64,000 nucleotides of DNA from Desulfonatronum thiodismutans (lineage in GTDB: Bacteria > Desulfobacterota > Desulfovibrionia > Desulfovibrionales > Desulfonatronaceae): the NCBI RefSeq assembly GCF_000717475.1, contig NZ_JPIK01000021.1, forward strand, positions 62,001 through 126,000. The letters run 5' to 3'. The notes under the pieces were generated by a model. The model was not told where the DNA came from. It made no database searches and worked only from the letters and a program-made list of their open reading frames with translations. Made by a program: the position numbers and the translations under genes. Positions within the stretch are counted from its first letter, which is position 1; each line of letters opens with the position of its first letter. Shown in pieces: positions 41,210 to 49,024 of the stretch.

Positions 41210-42085
41210 TCAAGCTTGGAAAGGGATACCGGGCTGTAAAACCTGGACAGCGACGTCTGGGGCGCGTCGGGCCACTGCCTCCATGAATGCCTCCGCGGAC
41301 TGTTCAAGTACCGGAAAAGTTGCGTAATGTTCGGGAATCACCATGCGAGGTCGGATCAGGGCGCAGGCGTGCGCCGCCTCTTCAGGCCCCATGGTGAATA
41401 CGCCGCCGATGGGGAGGATGGCGATGTCCGGTTGGTAATAGTCTCCGATGATCGTCTTCATGTCTCCCATCAGGGATGTGTCGCCGGAATGGTAAACACG
41501 CAGTCCATTTTCAAATTCCAGAATATAGCCCACGGCCTCGCCCACGAACCGGTTCGTACCCTGAAATCCGGTCAGCTGGGCTCCGGCGGAATGAAAGGCC
41601 TCGACCATGGTGATCTTGATGCCGTCGAAGTCCGACGTCGCGCCCTTGTTGGCCAAAGTAAAGGTCAGACAGTCTGCCTCCGGGATTTCGCTCTTGATGA
41701 AAAAGCTCAGCTCCCAGGGTGCGATGATTTTGGGTTGATACTGTTCCACCACGTCCTTCGCGTCGCCGAGCATGAAATGGTCCACGTGACCATGGGTCCA
41801 GAGCACGTAGTCGACAGCGTCAAAGCTTCCGACGCGACGGTACTTGTCCGGACAATTAGGGTTGGTCGTCAGCCAGGGATCAAGCAGAATTGATTTGCCC
41901 GCGCAGGAGGTGAACAAGAAACTGCCATGGCCCAGCCATTCAATACCCACCGCCCCTTCAAACCGTTTATCGCCAACACTGCTGCCCTGCACTGCCTCCA
42001 ACCGATTCGGGGCTATTGACTGCAAGCCCACGGCGCCAAGGGCCAGACCAACACCTTTGAAAAACAATCTTCGTGTAATGCCCAC
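41210..42085 (-). CDS. Tat-exported metal-dependent hydrolase (metallo-beta-lactamase fold, UPF0173-like)
   Basis: A 291-residue protein. GTG 42085 is chosen because AAGGAGAA lies 4 bases upstream; the frame is open to 42208. The N-terminus ITRRLFFKGVGLALGAVGLQ is a twin-arginine signal with a hydrophobic core. The mature domain has IEWLGHGSFLFTS, the metal motif WTHGHVDHF (HxHxDH), YHSGDTSLM and IGGVFTMGPEEAAHA, all typical of UPF0173 metal-dependent hydrolases. The substrate is unknown. It is the only non-signalling enzyme inside the kinase array, 46 bp after the response-regulator gene. Confidence 0.85.
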   Translation of the reverse strand: MGITRRLFFKGVGLALGAVGLQSIAPNRLEAVQGSSVGDKRFEGAVGIEWLGHGSFLFTSCAGKSILLDPWLTTNPNCPDKYRRVGSFDAVDYVLWTHGHVDHFMLGDAKDVVEQYQPKIIAPWELSFFIKSEIPEADCLTFTLANKGATSDFDGIKITMVEAFHSAGAQLTGFQGTNRFVGEAVGYILEFENGLRVYHSGDTSLMGDMKTIIGDYYQPDIAILPIGGVFTMGPEEAAHACALIRPRMVIPEHYATFPVLEQSAEAFMEAVARRAPDVAVQVLQPGIPFQA

Positions 42086-42131
42086 AGGATTCTCCTTGTA
42101 TTTTTTTAGAGTTATGGAGCATAGCATTCCG

Positions 42132-43325
42132 CTAATTCTCAACCTGGAAAGCCCTGCTTGCCTTTTGATGCGGCGGGACCAGCACCTTGATCGGTTCGTG
42201 TACACCACTGATTTTCGCGTAGGTCCGTAGCCTGGTGATCATCACCGGGGTGACTTCCTGACCTTGGGCCACCAGGAGCATGCCCTTCTGACTCTGGACA
42301 TCCGCGGTCAGCAGCATTCCGGTTTCAAGCTGGTCGACGCGAACCTCGCGCAGTTCGTATTCCGATTTCAGGCTGAGTACTTTTTCCAGGGCCGCCAGGA
42401 TTTGAGGATCGTACCAGCCTTCGCGGCCTCTCAGAATGTTCAGGGCCTGTTCCGTGGACTTTCCGGAATAATCCAGCTGGTCGAAGTCTACCAAGATTTT
42501 CAATATCCGGCCGCCAAGAGGGATGTCCGGGCCTGATTTGCCGCCGATGGGCGAACCCTGTCCGTCAAAGTGCTTGTCCTGGTAAAGGATCATCTCCCGA
42601 ACAATGTCCAGTCGAGGGATATGGCCCAGCAGGTTCGCGGCGATCACCGGGTGCATGTCGTAGAGCTGCTGCATTTCCTCGTCCAGCATCTTGCCTTGTG
42701 TAATTTTCTGGATGGCCATGGAGGGCAGGAGCATGCATCCGATCTGGGAGAGCAGGGTCGCATTTTCTACTTCCCAGGTATTGGTCATGCCCAGGTGCAG
42801 GGCCATCTGACGGACCAGGCGATGGAGCCGGTTGGCCCGGCCAAAGGCGTCCGGATTGACCAGGGCCAAAAGTTCGGTGAGTACCTTGATGCTGCCGCCA
42901 AGGGTCTGTTCCAGGAGCTGTTTTTCGGCGGTGACCAGCCGGTACTGGCGCAGGGCGTCCTCCAGGACCCGCTTCATCTGCTGGGTTGAGCAGGGCTTGG
43001 TTAGGAAGCGGAACACGTTGCCCTCGTTCACCGCTGCGATGGAGGACTGGATGTCCGCGTTGCCGGTGAGCATGATCCGGACCGTGTCCGGATTGATTTC
43101 CTTCAGCCTCGCCAAGAATTGGACCCCGTCCACTCCGGGCATGCGCATATCCGAGACCACTACGGCAAAGGGCCCCTTACGGGCGATGATCGCCGCGGCT
43201 TCCCGGGGGCCTGTGGCGGTATCCATAGCGTATTCTTTGCGAAAGTTGCGCCGCAATGCGTCCAGGATGTTCTGGTCGTCGTCCACGAAGAGGATTTTTT
43301 CCTGTATAATGCATTGCTCGGTCAT
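42132..43325 (-). CDS. Response regulator with degenerate HD-GYP-like output domain
   Basis: A 397-residue protein. The receiver (ILFVDDDQNILDALRRNFRK, VVVSDMRMPGVDGVQFLARLKE, FLTKPCS) has all phosphorylation residues. The output half aligns by pattern with HD-GYP phosphodiesterases (MHPVIAANLLGHIPRLDIVREMILYQDKHFDG, IPLGGRILKILVDFDQL), but the HD pair is replaced (LLSQIGCMLL) and GYP is replaced by GSP. It is therefore probably not a cyclic-di-GMP hydrolase and may bind or scaffold. AGAGGAA precedes ATG 43325 by 7 bases. It lies 28 bp after the REC-PAS-HK gene, which is the natural candidate partner. Confidence 0.85.
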   Translation of the reverse strand: MTEQCIIQEKILFVDDDQNILDALRRNFRKEYAMDTATGPREAAAIIARKGPFAVVVSDMRMPGVDGVQFLARLKEINPDTVRIMLTGNADIQSSIAAVNEGNVFRFLTKPCSTQQMKRVLEDALRQYRLVTAEKQLLEQTLGGSIKVLTELLALVNPDAFGRANRLHRLVRQMALHLGMTNTWEVENATLLSQIGCMLLPSMAIQKITQGKMLDEEMQQLYDMHPVIAANLLGHIPRLDIVREMILYQDKHFDGQGSPIGGKSGPDIPLGGRILKILVDFDQLDYSGKSTEQALNILRGREGWYDPQILAALEKVLSLKSEYELREVRVDQLETGMLLTADVQSQKGMLLVAQGQEVTPVMITRLRTYAKISGVHEPIKVLVPPHQKASRAFQVEN

Positions 43326-43353
43326 GGTCGTGTTCCTCTGGTTGGAAACCTGA

Positions 43354-45090
43354 TCAGACTTGATGGGCTGTCGGTTCAACCTGTCCACCAGTCATTTTTT
43401 CCCGCTCCGCGAAAATTTCAGGGAGCTGTGTCGTATCTATCTTCTTTTCCATGTCTTCCATGAGCGGCAACCGCACGATGAAGGTGGTACCATGGTTGGC
43501 CTTGGATTTAAAAGTTATTGTCCCCTTGTGGCGTTTGACAATGGCTGAATGGGCGATGACCAGTCCTTGGCCGGTACCCTTGCCCACATCTTTGGTGGTG
43601 AAAAACGGATCAAAAATTCTCCCTTGAATCTCTTTTGGAATCCCTCCGCCGCTGTCGGATATCCGAATCTCGATCCACTCCTGGTCCAGACAACTGGTAA
43701 TGCTGATCCTGCCTTGACTCTTGGCGGCCTGGCTATGGGTCTGGGCTATGGCATGGACCGCGTTGATCACGATGTTCAGGAAGGCCTGGCCGAGTTCGCT
43801 AGGATGGCCAAGGATCGACGGCAAGTCCGGGGCCAGGCGCACGTCCATTTCGGCCACGTATTTCCACTCGTTGCAAGATATGGTGACGGTGTGCTCCAGG
43901 ATTTTGTTCACATCCACCAGGGTAGAGTGTTCCTTTCCGGGGTGGGAGAAGGCTTTCATGGACCGCACAATATCTGCCACCCGCTCCAGTCCGTCCATGG
44001 ACTGGGTAATGGCCTGGGGAATTTCTTGGGTCAGGAACGAGACATCCACTTCCTGGATGCGCTTTTTGCATTCGGCCGTCTGCTTCTCGAACTCGTCCCC
44101 GCATACGGCCCCGTGCGTCAATGCCAACCAGGAGTCGAGAAGCGGGAGGAGATCGTTCAGGGCGCTACCCAAAAACTGCAAATTGTCGCCCACGAATTGG
44201 ATGGGCGTATTGATTTCATGGGCAATTCCGGCGGCCAGCTGGCCGATGGCTTCCAGCTTTTGGCCCTGTAGCAGCTGGCTTTCCAACATTTTCTGCTCTG
44301 TTTTGTCCTCGCCCAGGATCAGCACTCCGCCGACTTCACTCTTGTAAATGTCCAGAATGGGATCAAGGTGCAACATGAGAAATCCGTTGGTGCCATCCGG
44401 CAGCTCAAACCAGAGATTGTCGACGCGGACGGCGGCCCTGTTTTCCCGACAGGAACGGATCGCTTCCGCAACCCGTTCCTGTTCCCATGTCACGGGCAAT
44501 GCGTCGAATTCCTTGCCAAAGGCCTTTTCATAAGGAAGACGCAACAGTTTGGCGGCCACCCAGTTCCACCTCGTGACTATGTTCTGTTCATCAAGCACGA
44601 CAAGTAGTAATTGGATGGAGGATAATATCTGGTAGATCTCCTGGTGGGCCAGGTGCAGTTCAGCCGATCGCTGCTGGATATCGGCTTCCGTTTCCTTTTG
44701 TACCCGGTGGAGATGCAAGTGCGTCTTCACTCTCGCGATCAGCACGCTTGGATGGAAGGGTTTGGCCACGAAATCAGCGGCACCCGCCGCAAAGGCCCGG
44801 ACATCCTCGTTTGTGCCGGCCTGGGAGCTGACGAACAGCACGGGAATGTCCTTGAGCCTCGCATCCTGCTTCAATCGCTTGCATGTCTCGAAGCCGTCCA
44901 TTTCAGGCAGGACAATATCCAAAAGGATCAAGTCCGGTGGGTGCCTGACCGCAGCCATGATGGCCGTTTCACCGCGCGGGAACAGCTCGACGCAGTAACC
45001 CTCCTGTTGCAGTAAATCCTGAAGAGGATTCAGACTGGCCGGATTGTCGTCCACGACCATGATGGTCGGCTTGCTTTTAGAATCACTCAT
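43354..45090 (-). CDS. Receiver-PAS-histidine kinase
   Basis: A 578-residue soluble protein with an N-terminal receiver (IMVVDDNPASLNPLQDLLQQ, LILLDIVLPEMDGFETCKRLK, VAKPFHP), a PAS-like domain (ILSSIQLLLVVLDEQNIVTRW) and a kinase core with LAAGIAHEINTPIQFVGDN, IVINAVHAI and DSGGGIPKEI. The acceptor box is close to that of the kinase at 39069-41144, so the two are paralogues with different sensors. The receiver-first layout suggests it is itself phosphorylated by another kinase. GAGGAA lies 6 bases before ATG 45090. Confidence 0.9.
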   Translation of the reverse strand: MSDSKSKPTIMVVDDNPASLNPLQDLLQQEGYCVELFPRGETAIMAAVRHPPDLILLDIVLPEMDGFETCKRLKQDARLKDIPVLFVSSQAGTNEDVRAFAAGAADFVAKPFHPSVLIARVKTHLHLHRVQKETEADIQQRSAELHLAHQEIYQILSSIQLLLVVLDEQNIVTRWNWVAAKLLRLPYEKAFGKEFDALPVTWEQERVAEAIRSCRENRAAVRVDNLWFELPDGTNGFLMLHLDPILDIYKSEVGGVLILGEDKTEQKMLESQLLQGQKLEAIGQLAAGIAHEINTPIQFVGDNLQFLGSALNDLLPLLDSWLALTHGAVCGDEFEKQTAECKKRIQEVDVSFLTQEIPQAITQSMDGLERVADIVRSMKAFSHPGKEHSTLVDVNKILEHTVTISCNEWKYVAEMDVRLAPDLPSILGHPSELGQAFLNIVINAVHAIAQTHSQAAKSQGRISITSCLDQEWIEIRISDSGGGIPKEIQGRIFDPFFTTKDVGKGTGQGLVIAHSAIVKRHKGTITFKSKANHGTTFIVRLPLMEDMEKKIDTTQLPEIFAEREKMTGGQVEPTAHQV

Positions 45091-45100
45091 CCACAATTCC

Positions 45101-46318
45101 TCATGCCTCGTCCACGGTCATCCCGAAAAGTTCCTTGGCCGGTTTTTCCCATTCCTCGATTCGGTCGCCGAGCTCACAGGCTTCGAGATAGTTCATGTCC
45201 GGACCCTCGGCCTTGCCCGTGGGCCCTTCCGGCTGGATGCCGAGGATCAGGGAGTCGGCGGCATGCAGGGCCGTCAAGGGAGTGAACTGGCTCGTGGCGC
45301 TCAGCGCAGGGTGATGATGAAAGGCGATGGCTTCCACCACCGGATCGGCCATGCCCCACAAGCCGAGCAAATAGGCTCCGAGCTGGGCATGGCTGGCACC
45401 CAGCGCGTCCTGCTCCACAGAGGCCAGGGACAAGTGCCGGGACGAGATCATTTCCAGTATCTCGTCGTAGAGAACCGGACAGTTCACGGCAAAAATCAGC
45501 TTGCCCACGTCATGGAGAATGCCGGCCAGAAAGGCATCCTCCTGAACATCCTTGGCCGCGCTTTCAATGGCACAGATCCGTTTGGCCAGAGTGGCCGTTA
45601 TCAGGCTGTGCCGGGAAAGCCGGGCCAGTGAAAAGTTCGGACATTTTCTGGGATCGTACTGGGAGAAGATCTGAACGTGCAGCACCAAGGCCTTGACCGT
45701 TTCCGTGCCCAGAAGGTTCACGGCCTGGGCCGGGCTGGCAACCTTGGTGCACATTCCGAAAAACGAGGAATTGACCAGTTGCAGGATCTTGGCGGACATG
45801 CCCACGTCCGTGGAAATGATCTCGCCGATTTTCTTCAAGGAACAGCGGGAAGATTGCAGTTCCTCCTGGATGGCCAGATACATTTTGGGCAGGCTGGGGA
45901 TCTGGTCCAGGCTGGAGGTAAGGCAGGCCAGGGCTTCCTCGGCCAGATAACGGCGCAGGGCCAGAATGCGCCGGAGCACGGAGATCATGATTTCCGGGCT
46001 GCATGGCTTGCTCAGATATTGGTGCACCACCTTGGTGCAGCCCATGATCATCCGTTCGTCCATATGGCCGGACAAGGCCAACCGAATCGCCTTGGGAAAG
46101 CGACTCTTGATCTCGGCCAGCAACTGGACCCCGTCCATGCCGGGCATGCGCATGTCCGAAACCACCATGTCCATTGGGGTTGCGGCCATCACCTCCAGGG
46201 CCTCTTTCGCGCCTGGCGCGAAATGCATTTCCCAGTCCCTGCTCTGACCATGCAGCATCCGCCGCAAACCTTGCAGGACCTGAGGTTCATCGTCCACGAA
46301 CAATATTCGATGCTTCAT
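45101..46318 (-). CDS. Response regulator with HDOD output domain
   Basis: A 405-residue protein. The receiver has ILFVDDEPQVLQGLRRML, MVVSDMRMPGMDGVQLLAEIK and YLSKPCSP. The HDOD domain follows (LPSLPKMYLAIQEEL, ISTDVGMSAKILQLVNSSFFG, AVNLLGTETVKALVLH, AFLAGILHDVGKLIF). HDOD proteins are non-catalytic relatives of HD phosphohydrolases, yet this one keeps an HD pair (LHDVG). Its ATG overlaps the stop of a small kinase remnant, and the next kinase starts 10 bp after its stop, so it sits in one transcript with both. Confidence 0.9.
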   Translation of the reverse strand: MKHRILFVDDEPQVLQGLRRMLHGQSRDWEMHFAPGAKEALEVMAATPMDMVVSDMRMPGMDGVQLLAEIKSRFPKAIRLALSGHMDERMIMGCTKVVHQYLSKPCSPEIMISVLRRILALRRYLAEEALACLTSSLDQIPSLPKMYLAIQEELQSSRCSLKKIGEIISTDVGMSAKILQLVNSSFFGMCTKVASPAQAVNLLGTETVKALVLHVQIFSQYDPRKCPNFSLARLSRHSLITATLAKRICAIESAAKDVQEDAFLAGILHDVGKLIFAVNCPVLYDEILEMISSRHLSLASVEQDALGASHAQLGAYLLGLWGMADPVVEAIAFHHHPALSATSQFTPLTALHAADSLILGIQPEGPTGKAEGPDMNYLEACELGDRIEEWEKPAKELFGMTVDEA

Positions 46319-46506
46319 GGCTTTGGTTTGCTCAGGTAGTCGCTCATTCCGACGGCCAGGAATCCATCCCGGTCGCCAAGTTTGGCGTGGGCGGCCACGG
46401 AGATGCTGGGGATGTATTTGTTCAGGTTCATGGTTGAGGGCTGCTCCACGATGACGGAGTCCATGGGCAAATACTCGACGATCAATATCTTTGTCTCTTC
46501 AGACAT
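46315..46506 (-). pseudogene. Internal-deletion remnant of a REC-PAS-HK-REC gene, 63 codons
   Basis: The frame begins MSEETKILIVEYLPMDSVIVEQ, like the start MSESTKVLIIEDLPTDAMLVEH of the intact gene at 49025-51058. It then jumps to SVAAHAKLGDRDGFLAVGMSDYLSKP, like that gene's end TAHTQPGDREKFLAAGMDDYLGKP. About 600 codons between are missing. The junction stays in frame, and AAGGAG precedes the ATG by 5 bases. The product could not fold as a full receiver. Its stop overlaps the next start as ATGA, so it may survive only for translational coupling. Confidence 0.82.
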
Positions 46507-46515
46507 GAGTACTCC

Positions 46516-48867
46516 TTATTGTTGGTTCGATTTCATCCGTTCCGTTTCCACCACATTGAGAGTGAATGAAAACGTCGCACCCTTGTCCGGCTCGCCTTGG
46601 GCCCAAACCCGACCGCCGTGGCGCGTGATGATCTGCTGAACAATTGCCAGCCCGACGCCCGTGCCCGCAAAATCCTTGGTGGAGTGCACGCGCTTAAAGA
46701 CATCGAAAATCTTGTGTGCATGCTGCATGTCAAATCCCGCGCCGTTGTCTTGGACATGGTAGACCGCCTGTCCGTCTTTCAGTTCCGCGCGGACCTGGAC
46801 CACGGGATGTTCCTTTTTAGACGAGTACTTGACCGCGTTGGCCAGCAGATTCAGCCAAACCTGGCGCAACAGGCACGGGTCGGCCTCGATGGGGGGCAGT
46901 TCTTGCAATTGAAAATCCACCCGGGCCGTGTCTTCGGTTGACCCCAGTTCCTCGAAGACCCCGCGGACCATGGCCGTCATATTGATGGGCGAAACATGCA
47001 GGGCCGTGCGTTCAGCCTGGGAAAAAAACAACAAGTCATCGATCAGCAGGCCCATTGCCGTGGCATTGTCATTGATCAGGACGCACAGTTTCCGGCCCTC
47101 CTCGGAAAGCCCCGTCGTATGTTTGCCCAGAAGAATACGGGTCAGCCCGGTCAGCCCTCGCAAAGGGGCGCGCAGGTCATGAGAAACGGAATAGCTAAAC
47201 GCCTCCAGCTGCCTGTTGGCCTCCTCGAGTTCCCAGGTCCGCTTACGCACCCGTTTTTCCAGTTCCTGGTTGAACTGCCGGAGCGCCTCCTCTGTTTTTT
47301 TCCGCGTGATGATTTCCCAGATCACATCGGCCAGAAAGGACAGGGTGCTCAAGTCCTCCGGTGTGTAATCCGTCGACTTGTTGCCCACGCCCATAATTGC
47401 AACGATTGCGTCTTGGCGGATAACCGGGGCGACCATTTCACGAACAATCTCGGCATGCCCCTCAGGCAGTCCCCTTCTGTGCGGCAGGGAGACGTAGTCG
47501 TTATGGATGACGCCTTTGCGCTCACGGACACAGTCCACCCAGACACCGGCCTGGTCGATGTTGTAGTGCATCCCCCGGCCCTGGGAAGTGCAAAAGCGTT
47601 CCAGGGTTGCCGTGGACCATTGTTGCAAGGACAGCGTTTTTTGATCTGGCTCGACAAAATGCCAGAAGCTGATGGAGCTGTTCAGCAATTGTTCAACTTC
47701 GTCCAGGGCCATGGTCAGAAGATCGGAGAGGGGGCTCGCTGCGGAGCAGGCAATCAGCTTCAACTGGATTGTTGTTTGATGCTCCGCGAGTTTACGTTCT
47801 GTGATGTCCTGGCATATGCCGATGGTCCGAATGACGGTCCCGGATGCGTCGCGTACGTGTTCACAGCGTTCATTGATGTAACGAACTTCACCAGTGTCTT
47901 TGCGTAGAATCCGGTACTCGAACTCATCCGCTTCTATGCCCATCCGAACCGAGACTGAATGCTTACAGGCCAAGGTCTCCCGGTCCAGCGGATGAACTCT
48001 TTCGAGAAAGCCCGTATATGTCGGGGTAAGTTCCTGCGGTGTGCAACCAAAGAGGCGGTAGGCTTCGTCCGAACATGTCAGGCCGTTGGTCGCCATGTCC
48101 CGCGTCCAGCTTCCAAGCTGGGCAAGTTGTTCTGCCTTGGCCAGAAGCGCGCTCTTTTGCTGCAATGCATCCTCGGCACGCTTGCGTTGTCGCAGGATCA
48201 TGACCAGCCTGACGACAAGTCCCAGCAGCATGAGGCAAAGCACCGCAAGTGCGAGCAGGAACACTTGAGTACGGGTCGCCAAAGCCGCTTCGGCCTTCTT
48301 TTGGTCGGTAATATCATGAATAATGGAGTATAAAAGTCCCTCCTCGCCAGTGTGAACACGACTGCTGAAGACAGCGACGTCACGAATGGAGGCATCGGCC
48401 CTGCGGTGACGAAATTCGAAGAAGGTGCGAGCACGGCTTTCGGCCCGTTGCATCTCCTGTTTCACCTCGTCGGGGGAAAGAGTATTGATATTCTGGATGA
48501 ACATTCCCACCAGTTGGTCCCGGGGCCAGCCATAATAGTCGACGGCAGCCACGTTGGCATCGCGGATCTCGCCTGTGTTGGGGTCAATCAGCAACATGAC
48601 CGCGGCATGGTCGTTGAACAAGGCACTGTTGAGTTCCTCACTTTGTTGGAGCTGGCTCTCTGCTTTTTTCCGATCCATGATACCAAGTCCGATGAGGTTG
48701 CCCTCCATCTGTCCATACCATGGCGATCCAACATCTTCGGATTGTCCATTCCGCGTCTCGATAGGCATGGCTGCCAGCAAAAAAAATACAGTAAACAGCG
48801 AGCTGATAATGCGAGAAGAAATTTTGCGATCCGGCCTTTGGTGATCATGAATGGCTCTGGTTTTCAT
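46516..48867 (-). CDS. PAS-PAS-GAF sensor histidine kinase
   Basis: A 783-residue kinase. There is an N-terminal hydrophobic segment (SSLFTVFFLLAAMPI), a PAS domain (SALFNDHAAVMLLIDPNTGE), a strong membrane helix (FLLALAVLCLMLLGLVVRLVM), a second PAS (GSWTRDMATNGLTCSDEAY), a GAF-like domain (LLTMALDEVEQLLNSSISFW), then the kinase core SVSHDLRAPLRGLTGLTRIL, LLANAVKYSS, DNGAGFDM and GTGVGLAIVQQII. The core is nearly the same as that of 51104-53869. If both hydrophobic segments span the membrane, the first PAS would be periplasmic, which is unusual. The N-terminal PAS resembles that of 49025-51058, so the gene looks like a mosaic. GGAGG precedes the start. Confidence 0.9.
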   Translation of the reverse strand: MKTRAIHDHQRPDRKISSRIISSLFTVFFLLAAMPIETRNGQSEDVGSPWYGQMEGNLIGLGIMDRKKAESQLQQSEELNSALFNDHAAVMLLIDPNTGEIRDANVAAVDYYGWPRDQLVGMFIQNINTLSPDEVKQEMQRAESRARTFFEFRHRRADASIRDVAVFSSRVHTGEEGLLYSIIHDITDQKKAEAALATRTQVFLLALAVLCLMLLGLVVRLVMILRQRKRAEDALQQKSALLAKAEQLAQLGSWTRDMATNGLTCSDEAYRLFGCTPQELTPTYTGFLERVHPLDRETLACKHSVSVRMGIEADEFEYRILRKDTGEVRYINERCEHVRDASGTVIRTIGICQDITERKLAEHQTTIQLKLIACSAASPLSDLLTMALDEVEQLLNSSISFWHFVEPDQKTLSLQQWSTATLERFCTSQGRGMHYNIDQAGVWVDCVRERKGVIHNDYVSLPHRRGLPEGHAEIVREMVAPVIRQDAIVAIMGVGNKSTDYTPEDLSTLSFLADVIWEIITRKKTEEALRQFNQELEKRVRKRTWELEEANRQLEAFSYSVSHDLRAPLRGLTGLTRILLGKHTTGLSEEGRKLCVLINDNATAMGLLIDDLLFFSQAERTALHVSPINMTAMVRGVFEELGSTEDTARVDFQLQELPPIEADPCLLRQVWLNLLANAVKYSSKKEHPVVQVRAELKDGQAVYHVQDNGAGFDMQHAHKIFDVFKRVHSTKDFAGTGVGLAIVQQIITRHGGRVWAQGEPDKGATFSFTLNVVETERMKSNQQ

Positions 48868-49024
48868 GCATCCTCCACCTCACGCAACAGTTCATTTTCA
48901 CAGGTTCTTGAGCCTTATGCCTCATGCTCCACCTTAGCGTTAATAAAAATGGCCTCCCTGAAGCTCCGTCGGAAGCGTCAGTCCGCGGATGGTTTTTGGG
49001 AAGGTAATTTACAAGCAGTCAATG

